Origin: Amphimedon queenslandica
Taxonomy: Eukaryota; Porifera; Demospongiae; Haplosclerida; Niphatidae
DNA: 64,000 nt
Direction of reading: 5' to 3'
Assembly (NCBI RefSeq): GCF_000090795.2
Contig: NW_003546427.1
Span: 118,084-182,083 of the forward strand
The notes under the pieces were generated by a model. The model made no database searches. It was given only the letters and a program-made list of their open reading frames with translations, and was not told the origin of the DNA. The translations under genes were made by a program, and so were the position numbers. The stretch's first letter is position 1. Each line of letters begins with the position of its first letter. Shown here piece after piece: positions 52,017 to 62,989 of the stretch.

Positions 52017-53002
52017 CTTTATCTTGCAATCTTGCATGATCAATTTAAATTCAAGAACATAAAGATCTTGTAATTAAGATTTTAAGTGATCTTGCAAGAT
52101 TGTACAAGGCAAGATTTTACAAGATGCCTATCCATGTGACATCCTACATTCATCTTACTAACCCTTATAATATCACACAAGATCTTGCTAAGATTTTTTA
52201 TGGGGGTGTGGTTTTAGTAGGTACACCCACGCTTCAGGTCTCACGTGACTTAGTTCTACGCGGTCATATTCCAGCTAGCATAGTGCAGTTGGTCTCTCTC
52301 TCCAACTATCATCTACTTTTGCTATAGGCGAATATAAAACATTAAGGGGTGAGCAAAACGATTAACATTTCGATTAGCAATATACAATGTCTACATGTAT
52401 ATCGACAATGATGTAGTGGTTATTAATGTTGCATTAATGTTGATGTCATTACACTAATGCAGAATTTGCATGGAAAGAATTTCATAGCTTGTTCTAGCTT
52501 TGTGATTTAAGGATCTCTGCAGTTTGATCTAGCATGGAAGATGGTTGATCTCAGAAGCCAGAGGAGACTCCATTTGTTGTCTTTGGGCTATCTCTAGCAT
52601 TTTTATTGGACCTCCTCGCTCTTTTCTCCTCCTCAGTCTCGCTTCTTCTTCTCTCCCAATCACACTCGTTACAAAGAAGTCAACGTGATTAAGATGCTTT
52701 ACTCGTACTCATTGTCTTTGCACGTGGTACCTTAATTATCAAAATTATTTTAATAATTATCAAAATTATTTTAAATTGTGTGATTATTATTTTTTATAAA
52801 CGCATAAATAGGGGTGACGTACGTGTACAAACAAAGATACTCTACTCGACTATGTGGGGCTCGCTTTTGCTTGCCCCAATTAATGGTCCACTGTCAATCT
52901 CACGTAAGGAAGTCTTACCTTTGTTTGACTCAGGCTGTTATCCAACTGGAGTAATACATGTACAACATGTACCCCGACCTTGGCTAGATGTTTCATACCG
53001 TA

Positions 53003-53195
53003 TACCGTATAGGGGTATATTTCATAGGAATTTAATTTCACAGGTTTAAAAAATTCATAAAATTTTTTCTTTATAAAAATTATTTTTTATGATGCTAATA
53101 ATGGTCAGTAGAAGAAAAATGCAATTTCTTTGTGAATTGCTTAAAAGGTGATTTTTGTGAAATATTTTCCTGGGAAATATACCCCCTATACGGTA
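53003..53195. mobile_element. TACCGTATAGGGG-type MITE, copy 2
   Basis: Ends TACCGTATAGGGGTATATTTC and GAAATATACCCCCTATACGGTA (one extra C), 193 bp, the same subtype as 20222-20438. An extra TACCGTA directly precedes it. Confidence 0.8.
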
Positions 53196-53355
53196 CCTTA
53201 TTTTATGTCCCATTGAAAAATTTGTTAATTTATTGATTTGAAAAAATTTAAACAATTACCTCCATATTTATAGCAATTCATAATGCAGCATAGCCTAAAG
53301 TAAGACCTATATGTATATGTCACCCACAGGCGTATTTGGACCTGGGCAAATGGGC

Positions 53356-53959
53356 NNNNNNNNNNNNNNNNNNNNNNNNNNNNNNNNNNNNNNNNNNNNN
53401 NNNNNNNNNNNNNNNNNNNNNNNNNNNNNNNNNNNNNNNNNNNNNNNNNNNNNNNNNNNNNNNNNNNNNNNNNNNNNNNNNNNNNNNNNNNNNNNNNNNN
53501 NNNNNNNNNNNNNNNNNNNNNNNNNNNNNNNNNNNNNNNNNNNNNNNNNNNNNNNNNNNNNNNNNNNNNNNNNNNNNNNNNNNNNNNNNNNNNNNNNNNN
53601 NNNNNNNNNNNNNNNNNNNNNNNNNNNNNNNNNNNNNNNNNNNNNNNNNNNNNNNNNNNNNNNNNNNNNNNNNNNNNNNNNNNNNNNNNNNNNNNNNNNN
53701 NNNNNNNNNNNNNNNNNNNNNNNNNNNNNNNNNNNNNNNNNNNNNNNNNNNNNNNNNNNNNNNNNNNNNNNNNNNNNNNNNNNNNNNNNNNNNNNNNNNN
53801 NNNNNNNNNNNNNNNNNNNNNNNNNNNNNNNNNNNNNNNNNNNNNNNNNNNNNNNNNNNNNNNNNNNNNNNNNNNNNNNNNNNNNNNNNNNNNNNNNNNN
53901 NNNNNNNNNNNNNNNNNNNNNNNNNNNNNNNNNNNNNNNNNNNNNNNNNNNNNNNNNNN
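53356..53959. other. Assembly gap (604 N)
   Basis: Undetermined bases in the spacer between PLEKHD1 and the small membrane-protein gene; open frames across it are artefacts. Confidence 0.99.
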
Positions 53960-54138
53960 TATATATTCTCCTTATCTTTTTGATTGATTGAGTGGCGCTG
54001 TATTATACATTAATTTTTATAAATTTGAAAAATGCAGTATGCATATGTTTCAATGAATTTAATTTTTCTTGTAGCATCACGTGATATGTGGGTTAAATTA
54101 AAGGGCGCGGCTTTCTTTGTAAAAAAATTTACTGAGTC

Positions 54139-54556
54139 ATGGCAGTGTACAAAAAGAGTTTGTTACTGAATGTTCTCGTTCTTTTATGTTTCTTTGCTGC
54201 TGTTTATAGTCAAAATATGAGTGAGTTCAGTTATATGATGGATATAATAATATTTTGGTAGCTTGTGGTGACGTTGACTGTTCTAGTGTCGGTCCGGATG
54301 ACCTTGGTAACGAAAGAAACGAGTGCTGTAGCATGTACTTCTCTTTCTTGAATGGATGCTGTTCCTCCGAAGAGAATAGTAATCTCAGACTGATGTAAGA
54401 ATTGATTTTGGGTGTGTCTTGTGAATTTTGACTCTCCTTTCTCTTTCTGATATTAGCCGTGATATTGTCATTGGTGTTAGTGTTGGAGTTGGGGGTCTAA
54501 TACTTATACTGATATGTATATGCATTTGTTGCTGTGTCTGTGTCTGCGCAGGCTAA
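54139..54556 (+). CDS. Small cysteine-rich single-pass membrane protein (family not recognised)
   Basis: Three exons: 54139-54220, 54262-54394 and 54457-54556, giving 104 residues. A hydrophobic signal peptide (SLLLNVLVLLCFFAAVYS, about 7-24) is followed by a short ectodomain with CGDVDCSS, CCSMYFSFLNGCC and acidic residues, then a Gly/Val/Ile/Leu membrane segment (about 75-90) that runs into a cysteine-packed tail (CICICCCVCVCAG) at the very end, likely palmitoylated. The plan recalls Shisa or VOPP1-type small membrane proteins (CC...CC ectodomain, TM next), but the ectodomain spacing does not let me assign a family. All three junctions keep phase and the introns are 41 and 62 nt, so it is probably a real gene. 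The ATG context is GAGTCATGG and an AATAAA occurs downstream near 54589. Confidence 0.7.
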
Positions 54557-55099
54557 GCAATAGTGAACTGCACCCAAAAAAGGAAAAAAATAAATATTTT
54601 TTTGTGTTCAATTTTAATAAATTAGCTGTGTTTTATGTGATTTAACTATTTTTAATACTGATCTTAAATTAATAATAGAAAAAATTATTATGCAATTGGT
54701 AATTTAATGACATTTTTGGAAATTCTAGTAACAGCCGTGTTATTAATTAATTATACAAATATTTCCTTTGACATTAATTATATTGACTTAGTTTAAACTA
54801 GTTCTGTGACTATATGCTGGGTATTTACTATTCATTGGTATTAATATGAAGTCATGGAAGTTTAATACTGATCCAGAAAATAGAAGTTTCAAATGGAAAT
54901 GATTATAAACATGGGTAACATATTTTGTGTTATTGTTTGTTTTGGCTTCATTCAGCAGTAGTGTAAAATGTAAAAAATTATAAACCAAATGCTATTTTGT
55001 GAGAAACAACTTAAACAAGTGAAGCAACAACATTTACAACAATAACAATCAGAGTGACTGCTGGGTTATCACATCATAGTCAGCTCAGCTAAAGATTAG
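54557..55099. other. Spacer after the small membrane-protein gene
   Basis: AT-rich 3' UTR-like sequence with AATAAA words near 54589 and 54617. No exon or repeat was recognised. Confidence 0.5.
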
Positions 55100-55405
55100 C
55101 TACACAGCCAAGAATTTTACTTTGAATCATGACTGATATCAATCAGGATCAGCCTTGATACATTTCTGTATCATGGATTTTGGGCAGCCTGCAAAGCAAT
55201 GAGTCTAGTATGATACAATCATGATAACCATCCATGATACACCCATGCTGGAGTACGGCCCTGGTTTAGCCAGAGCAACAGACATGATTCAACATTGATG
55301 CCAGTCTGGGCTGTATCAAAATAGTCTCGAAAATAGTCATCAGGCCTGAATCATTGATTTTGGGTAGTGGCCTGTATCAGAGATGATAACTTCTTGGCTG
55401 CGTAG
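55100..55405. mobile_element. MITE with CTACACAGCCAAGAA ends
   Basis: Left CTACACAGCCAAGAA, right TTCTTGGCTGCGTAG (14 of 15 match). The inside repeats TGAATCAT, GTATCA and TGATAC words in both orientations. Confidence 0.65.
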
Positions 55406-55481
55406 GCATATCGAGCGCTGAGCTAGCTAGCTCATAGATACTATACTCGATACTATAATATGGCTAGCTGAGTTAGTCCTG

Positions 55482-56047
55482 CGTCATGGATGATGTCACT
55501 TCCTGTACCTACTCCAACTTCGTAAAAATGGAGCATTCTCTCTTTTAACTTTAGTTTAGCAGTAGTTATGTCACTAATAATACTTGCAATTGACTCAAAC
55601 GTCAGTGCATCCAGTTTAAAGACTAATAAACAAGATATCAATTTCAGTCTTATTTAAATGCAGTACAATATTCTTGAGTTGTACTGGTCAGACTTCTTCA
55701 CCTATCGCATTTTGTAGATGACTATAGGAGTCTACAAACACTTTACAAACAAACAGCAATAGTATGAATAAGATCTGCACTTTATTTAAAGATTCAATAT
55801 CTTGGCTTTTGCTAGAAAGTGTGGTTTAGTAATCGGAGACAGTGGACAAGCTTTTGCTACCTTTAGCTGGCTGAGCAGAAAATATCATCTTTTATCTGAT
55901 GCACTGACGTTTTTCCGTCAATTGCAAGTATTATAAATAAGATAACTGCTGCTAAAGTGAAAAAAGTACACAATACAGTCATTTTTATCATAGCCGTAGG
56001 TATATCTATGAAGTAGGCAGAGGAAGTGACATAATCATATGAGGCAT
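55482..56047. mobile_element. Diverged relative of the 48506 MITE, just upstream of UGP2
   Basis: Inner arms AATACTTGCAATTGACTCAAA and its mirror at 55917-55934, and GCAGTAGTTATGTCACTAAT with ATAAGATAACTGCTGC, are shared with 48506-48944. The ends are eroded, so the limits are approximate. It comes within 200 bp of the UGP2 start codon. Confidence 0.55.
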
Positions 56048-56111
56048 TTTGTCTGTGTACACGTACACTAGTGCAGTGCAGTGTACATGTACGTGTGTGT
56101 GTGTGTCTGCT

Positions 56112-56124
56112 CCGCGCATGCGTG
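56112..56124. promoter_or_regulatory. NRF1-like site upstream of UGP2
   Basis: CCGCGCATGCGTG is close to the NRF1 consensus and stands 116 bp before the UGP2 ATG, in the only GC-rich patch nearby. Confidence 0.5.
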
Positions 56125-56239
56125 TACTGTACTGCATGCATGCTGCATGCACTATGCTCCACCCCTAGGCACTTCAGTTGAGGAACTGTGCAGAGAGACT
56201 CTAAACTCGACACGTTTGCAGTACTGACAGCAGTTTAAC

Positions 56240-59200
56240 ATGTCTTCAGCAGGAGTACCGCGTGTGGGATCACCAACTCTTGAAAGACATGAGTCTGTGG
56301 TAAGCTTACGTAATTCTCTTGTCCTTTACTTTAAAATATTTGACTGTCAGAAATTATTATATGTGTGTGTATTGTATGTATTATAAATGTGTTATATATA
56401 ACATGATGATATGGGAGTTGATATCCCTAGACCGAGGATACTTTGAATAGATATCACCCGAAGGCGCAAGGGTGATATTAATTTAAAGTACCCGAAGTGG
56501 AGGGTGTATCGGCCCAAATCGGCATGTTATACATAATATATCTCGTCTATGAATCTCATTAATGAGGTGAAATATAACATGCCGATATGGGTTGATGCAC
56601 CCTCTACCTCAGGTACTTTGAATTGATATTACCCTTGGGCCTTTGGGTGGTGGTATCAATTTAAAGTCTCTGGATATCAACTCCCATATCATCGTGGATT
56701 TGTGGTATATATTAGCACAGTTAATTACATGTGTATATCCTGAAGAAGCCACACATCTTATGCGTGTGTATATACATGTATCACATATACTCCCTAGGGT
56801 TGGTATATAACCCTTTAATGTTTCATGTACTCTCCGGTTGTGGTTGACACTATACTAGTATTGAATGTCAATTGATTGAAATATAAAATACAAGTGATAG
56901 AATACAATAGTGTGATTACTATAAGAGCATGAAGTTCTAAGCATAGATACTGTAAACACATGGATATGAAACACGGCTAGACCGAATGTTCTGAGGCGTA
57001 TTTCACTTGAAATACGTCATATTACGTTTTCATTCACATAAAAGCAACGATAAAAAGTATTATTATTATCATTACTAATGAAATTGAGATTTTATGTACG
57101 ATAATACGATAAAACTTGACATTTATCATGCATCATAATTGCTGAAATTTTCCTTTTCTTTTAGTATATACAGTCTACTTTACTAATGCTTGACTTTCCC
57201 ATCTCCTGTCCCTTAAAAATCATGATTTTGACAACACAGTTGTACCAAAACTAAAAAGATGCTCCTTTTAAGATTAGGCCCCCTATAACTACCTATTCTC
57301 AAGCTACAAAGCCATATAGGAAAAGTTCTAATTAAGTAAAGTATTACAAAGAAAAATTGGCTAAAAAGGTGAGGCTTGAAAAACCAAGATTTAGAAAATA
57401 ACACCTCTTCTACTTGACACAAGCTCTAAATAATAGCCCCACTACAACTAGTGAACAATAACCTATCAGTACAATAAAAAAATGTTGGCCTAATTCAATA
57501 GTGTTAAGCTAAAAAAGTGGCTTGAGTGAAATGTACACAACAAGTAGGCTATGCAATTTAATGTAGAGCCAAGATATGCAGTCAAACTATCTTTTATGAA
57601 CATTATTTCAGTAGTACATGTATATTATGCATAATATACCACCCAGCAGTGCCTTTGATCTAATAGTAACTATAGTATACACGTATGCATGTATATTACC
57701 AAGAGTAGATAATAGTTAGAGAGAGTGTTGAATTGCACTATGCTAGCTGGAATATGACCGCGTAGAACTAAGTCATGTGAGACCTGAAGCGTGGATGTAC
57801 CTACTAAAAGCTTGTGTAGAAGTTTGCATAAGGAAGAGTGGAGAACACTTGAAGAAGCTTTAGACATGATACTAGTACACTTTATAATCCTGCTGAAGCC
57901 TGTTATGCAGTACAGCTATAGCAGAGACTCCAAAACGGCCAGTAAACCTTGTTGAGCAAACTAGGCAGCCATTTTTTCCTTCTCAGCCACACCCAGTATG
58001 CGGGAATGCCCAAAGATGCGCAAGAAAGTTCTACGCGGTCATATTCCAGCTAGCATAGTGCAGTTCGACACTCTCTCTAACTATCATCTACTCTTGATAT
58101 TACATATAATCCTATAATCATGATGAAGCCATACTTCAAAGGTTTAGCAGAGTTTTATATTCCATACATGCATGCATTGCAAAGTGACCACAGTGGCCTA
58201 TATAAACTGACCTTCTACACTACATACTTGTTGAATGTTTCACTCCACCCTATTATATATTATTTATAACACATAGCCTTGTGCTATATGGCTTTTATAA
58301 GAATCTTGCCCTTAGGCTTGGTCCTTATAAAAAGCCATATAGCACTCACTGGCATGTTATGAATATTGCATATACGGTACACATCAATAAAGGCTAAGTA
58401 AGGTACGGTAGAGAAGAGAATTCTGAAGGTAGTTCGTAGGTAGTTGTTGTTTTACTTTGTTACTCTTTGCTACGTCATGCTATGATCCCACCCTGTCACA
58501 TGTACAGTAGTAGAAGTTATGGATGCTTCCTTTGGCTGACTGTGCTTTCCAAGTTCATCTATACTGCCACTCTCCTTCTAGTAGCCCATTTAGGATGTTG
58601 TTTGTTCCATTCTACTGTCAAGCTACTGTCTTTTACTGTCCTGCTACTGTTGCATTAAGCATGTGTAGCAAAGGAGCATTGAAGTATTTATGCGAAAGTA
58701 GAGTAACTACAGAGTAGCTACTCAGCCTTTTTTGATATATACTTTATATATGTATAACAATGTATGTAATAGTTAAATTTTGTCTGCTTTCTGCCATTTA
58801 GATTTTAATGGAGAAAGATGTTGCTCTAGCTATAGTTCAGAATGATTTGGAGCAGTTGGTAGCACTTGCGGATCCCATCAATCAAAAAGTAAAATTTATG
58901 TAATCCTAGCTGTTAGTGTCAGAAAAAGGAGAATTCTCTCCTTGTAAAAATTTGGTTAGTTTCGCGTTGCCAGACTACCTACATGTACATGTAGCTAAGT
59001 TGTAGAATTCATGCAATGAAAAAACTGTTATATTTAACCAAAATTTATAGCCATTAGGAAATTTCTGCTTCGCAGCAATTGTGTGTATATGCTCATCTAA
59101 ATGAGAGGAATAAACTTTTATTATCTATATGAAGGTGGAAGCTATGATATTAAGTAAAAATAATACTAAAAGTAAATAAAAAACATTTAAATTAAAAAGT

Positions 59201-61152
59201 AGTAGGATTGAATTGGAAAAAAGTAAAGAAACAAGAGAGTAGTGCAAACTGGTGTGGTAAAAAATCCTACACCACTGCATGACTGATTTATAGGATTCCA
59301 AAAGAATATATCAATGCTAGTCACTAAAGCATTATTTTGTCTGTTGCATGTGCTTTTTGTTGCTTAAATGTTTGAAATTTTGGAATATAAGGTACAGAAA
59401 CTTTAATTTGTCACTCTAATGGCACAAAATTTGAGTTTTTGAAGATCTATGAGTTACAAGTCTGAGATTGCCCTAGTTACCCACAACTCAAAGCACTTGA
59501 TTGTTCTTTTTATCATCTATGCTTGCTATTTTGATGTACAGCATGAGATATTTTAGTAGAAGGCACAGAACGTTTGAGAAGCATCTCTGCTTGATGTTCA
59601 TGCACTGTTAGTATTATATGAATTCATTGCTTTGTTTAACTGAATGAATTTTGTATTGATTAATGTATAAGTCATGACTATGAGATATTTTATGCAAAAT
59701 TTTTGATTTTTTGCAACTAATGGGACTAAGTTAGACACTGTGAAACGTAAACTTCTTCCATACAACAGGATGCGCGAAGTAATAATGTAATTTGCTCTCC
59801 ATTAGTTTATAGGGGCACCTACATAGTTTTAATTTCTTTGCTATTTATGCTTTTTACGGATCAGAGTCTCATTTCCTTTTTCATGTACATGTAATAACAA
59901 GCATAAAGATCCTTCATGTAATCTGCAGAGGTAGCAGGCAGTGTTGGAGTTGGTTACCTTAGCATAATTTTAATTATAATTATGATTATACCTGGGTATT
60001 TGTGAATAATTATGATTATGATTACTGACAAAATTGATGATTATGATTACGATTATGATTATATGTGCATGATTATCATGTGATTACAATAAATTCATGA
60101 TGATTATACAATGATTATACACATTTCAATTGTTCAATATTTGTTAGTTACTTTGTCTTGTTTTTACTTCTGAGAACATAAATGTTGAAGAAAATGAGAT
60201 TTTTTGACTTAAAAACCTTATTTTAAAGTTGCAGTTCAAATTACTGCAGTAGTTAACACAATACTATAAAATATGATCATAATTGTGTAGCACTATTTAC
60301 ACACTTTGCCATATGTATGATTACTGGAATGATTATATGCCTTAATTGTGTGATTATGATTATGATTACAATTAGAAGCTGCAGGATTTGTTTGATTACG
60401 ATTACGATTATGATTATCGAAAAAATCTAATCGATTACAATTGATTATGATTATAATTGTAATCAACTCCAACCCTGGTAGGAGGATCCAAATAAGGAAA
60501 ATAATCTAATTGCAACAATAAGACTCAAACCTTCAGCTATTTAGTTCGCTTGTGGATGTGGCTATAACTCAACTGAAATGGACTTTACACATAGCCATGA
60601 TTGACAAAGGACAGAACCATGAAAATGTACTAGTTGGGAGATACATGTATTCTACATGTACATCTCACAAATGCTTTTAGAGGGATTCTCTTAATTTGGA
60701 GAAGTTGTTAAATGGGTAGAGAGGATTGCGACAACTACGTATGTAGTATGTGGTGTAATTGTGACAAGGATTTTCCCCAGTTATTGAAATGTCCTTGTTC
60801 CTTTGTTTTAATTTAAATTTTACAGCCTAAGTTATGTATAAAACAGTAATTAGTGCAAGACCATGCATGCACTGTAGGTGCCTTGTTTTATTTGTCATTA
60901 TAATACAAGCCTTATACATCTAGTTTAAACCTTTTTGTGGGTATGTTGGTCTATGTACTTGTGTCATTTTTGCTAATATTATGTAGCACTCTTTTTAACT
61001 TACAATAATGAGAATATTGACATAAGTTTTTTCTGTAGAACCTCTCTGAAAATTTGTTAGGATTTAAAGAATTGTTTGGACGCTATCTTGAAAATAGGAA
61101 TGTTGGAGCAAAAGTTGAATGGGGAAAGATAAAGCAACCTCCTGAAGGAGCA
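56240..61152 (+). CDS. UGP2: UGP2, UTP-glucose-1-phosphate uridylyltransferase, N-terminal part
   Basis: Three exons in the window: 56240-56299, 58802-58888 and 61039-61152, all ending in phase 0, 87 codons. The rest, including the nucleotide-binding LNGGLGTSMGCKGPKS region expected next, is beyond the right edge. The third exon is decisive: LLGFKELFGRYLENR and VEWGKIKQPPEGA match the N-terminal helical segment of animal UGP2 (human LDGFRKLFHRFL ... VDWGKIQRPPED). The enzyme makes UDP-glucose from UTP and glucose-1-phosphate in the cytosol. The first 48 residues are poorly conserved and include a Ser/Pro start (MSSAGVPRVGSPTLERHESV). The introns are long for this region (2.5 and 2.1 kb) because of inserted MITEs. 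Confidence 0.85.
56401..56697. mobile_element. Fold-back element in UGP2 intron 1
   Basis: The outer arms ATGATATGGGAGTTGATATCC and GGATATCAACTCCCATATCAT are perfect inverted repeats. A second, inner fold (TATCGGCCCAAATCGGCATG against CATGCCGATATGGGTTGATG) lies between them. 297 bp without coding potential. Confidence 0.8.
57701..58095. mobile_element. AGAGTAGATGATAG-family MITE, complete copy 2 (UGP2 intron 1)
   Basis: Same orientation as, and nearly identical to, 29279-29677, with ends AAGAGTAGATAATAGTTAGA and CTAACTATCATCTACTCTT. Flanked by TATTAC words on both sides. Confidence 0.9.
58266..58360. repeat. Palindrome GTGCTATATGGCTTTTATAAG
   Basis: GTGCTATATGGCTTTTATAAG pairs with CTTATAAAAAGCCATATAGCAC and the outer words ATAACA / TGTTAT also pair. 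About 95 bp in UGP2 intron 1. Confidence 0.65.
59939..60477. mobile_element. hAT-like MITE rich in GATTAT (UGP2 intron 2)
   Basis: Ends CAGTGTTGGAGTTGGTTAC and, reverse complemented, CAGGGTTGGAGTTGATTAC (17 of 19). It is flanked by GTAGCAGG (59931-59938) and GTAGGAGG (60478-60485), a near-perfect 8 bp target duplication as made by hAT transposases. The body is a degenerate ATGATTATGATTAC array. Confidence 0.8.
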
Positions 61153-61273
61153 GTGAGTGATCATGTTACATTGTAATTCTTGTTTTGTAGCTACATGTAT
61201 TATCAGTTATTGGTTGAATTGAGCATGATATAGTGAGAGTTGGAAGTTGTTACAACAGAAATACTGTATAGCT

Positions 61274-61827
61274 CCTAGTCTCCCACCTCTTTGTTGCACA
61301 AGGGTGGTGCAGAAATAGTCTGGTGACACTGCTACAGAATTTGTTGCAGAAAGGAATGCAATATTTAGCAGTTATTTTAGTTATTAAAATTTGCTGTCAC
61401 ATCATAACTTTTTTTGAGGCTTTTCTTGCAGAAGTAAGCCTCATTTAGAGAGGAGCGACATGTACATTAGCTAAAGGCAAGAAGGAATGTATCAAAGCTC
61501 TAGTTAATTCAAGTGGGAGTAAAAACAGAAAATATGTATACTTTTTAACCAAGTTTAACTTGAAAATTCTTCTTATTCTTCTGTTACTCCTGGAACTGTT
61601 AGTTTCTGTTCCTTGGCCAGCATTTATTGTGTCTACAGCAGGTTTGTCAGTCATACTTGCAGTCATTTTAAATAGTTCACATGACAAACTTACTTCCATG
61701 TGAGTGCAGTAATCTGATTGGTATGCCCAAACCTGTGCTTAGTGTAACAAATTTTGCAGCAGTGTCACCAGACTCTTCCACACCACTCCCCAGTCCCCAC
61801 ACAGCAAAGGAGTGGGGCCAGACTAGG
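61274..61827. mobile_element. Inverted-repeat element after UGP2 exon 3
   Basis: Ends CCTAGTCT and AGACTAGG, with inner arms AGTCTGGTGACACTGCTACA and TGCAGCAGTGTCACCAGACT. A related right end recurs at 62281-62405 (shared CAGTAATCTGATTGGTNTGC and CCCAAACCTGTGCTTAGTG). Confidence 0.7.
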
Positions 61828-62989
61828 TCTAAGTTTGAGTTGATTCTGATTAAAATTGGATTTTATACAAATTTGTAAAGCACTTTCAAAATTTGGCCAA
61901 GTAAGCATTGGCAATATACTGGTATTTACTAACTGTTTTTAGTATTTTGTAAAGTGGTTTATAGTTTATGTCGTTATTATTGTCAGTAGTACATACAATT
62001 ATTAGTATAAGAAGATATCATAACTCTTAGTACTACAAGTGGCAATGGGAGGCATGCACTGTTACTAAATTACTGTACTAGACAAGTTTTATGTGTGCAA
62101 TGCTGGCATTCTATAGTGACCATTAAAAACCATACCAAAATTTCCTGCTATACGGTAGGATTCTGAGCAACTAAAATCTAAAATAAAGATTTTTACTCTT
62201 GTGACACAAATTCTACTCCACATTGCATTTTCAATACTATTATGAAATGTAATTTTAAGGAAATTTTTAAATGTACTTTCATGTGACTGCAGTAATCTGA
62301 TTGGTGTGCCCAAACCTGTGCTTAGTGCATCAAATTTTGTAGGAGTGTCTTTATAGAGTCATCTGCGCCACCCCTGTGCAAGGAAGAGGTGGGACAAGAC
62401 TCTATAGCTCCATACTTTTGTGTTCTAAAATTTTTATGATTTTACTGAAAGTTGGATGTTCATGGATATAATTTTTTGTAAATTAACCAACATGTTCTAC
62501 TGCTACAATGGCGATCTGTATAGTTTTGTGATCAAAATTTTTGTGATTATTAAATCAGGAAAGTCATGAATATTTTAGACCACAGAAATTTGGAGCTATA
62601 TATGTGCCACCTCACTTTGGCTTGCAAATAGATTGGGCCTCAAGCTTCCTTTGAATGTGAATTATTTTCAATGGTACCTTAAGGAGACAATTGTTAGTAG
62701 GTATTTAATTTAGTGAATTTTAGCAATTTTTGAGAAAACGGTAACTTAAGTCCGTGCTAACTTTAATTTCTAATTAAATTATTAATAATAATTATTATTA
62801 TGAAATAATTATTTATATTTTTATTTAACAATTATTATTAAACATGCTGAAAAACTGAATGAAGAATAATCATAAGTTGTGAAAATAGAATAAAATAAAG
62901 TGAAGTTAGATAAAATTAATTTAGGAATAGTCATTCAGACCAAGGCTGTCTTCAAAACTCAAACCCCTCCATTTTGTTCTCTTCCCCCT
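61828..62989. other. UGP2 intron 3 or 3' spacer, no gene seen
   Basis: AT-rich sequence with a solo repeat end (62281-62405), a TACCGTA-type end near 62151-62158 and simple TAATTATTATT tracts. No exon-like stretch matching UGP2 was found. Confidence 0.5.

Larger units (their letters stand above)
50511..52210. mobile_element. GATCTT-rich inverted-repeat element inserted into a MITE
   Basis: The left end CCCTCATAAAAATTCTTAGC and the right end GCTAAGATTTTTTATGGGGG are inverted repeats that continue into AAGATC. The 1.7 kb body repeats AAGATCTT, CTTGCAATC and TTACAAGATC dozens of times in both orientations. I see no transposase. Two TACCGTATTTCC ends (51107 and 51754) lie within. Confidence 0.75.
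50216..52322. mobile_element. AGAGTAG-family MITE split by a GATCTT-rich insertion
   Basis: 50216-50510 and 52211-52322 together equal one full ~400 bp copy of the family at 29279 and 57701, in reverse orientation. The break falls in the word CTACATGC / TTTTAGTAGG. The word TATAG precedes the left end and follows the right end. Confidence 0.85.

Noticed and set aside
50511-52210. CRISPR-like or satellite array
   Set aside because: The GATCTT words are irregularly spaced and in both orientations, without constant repeats and spacers, and the context is eukaryotic.
53311-53991. Open frames of 215-226 codons across the second N run
   Set aside because: Undetermined bases only.
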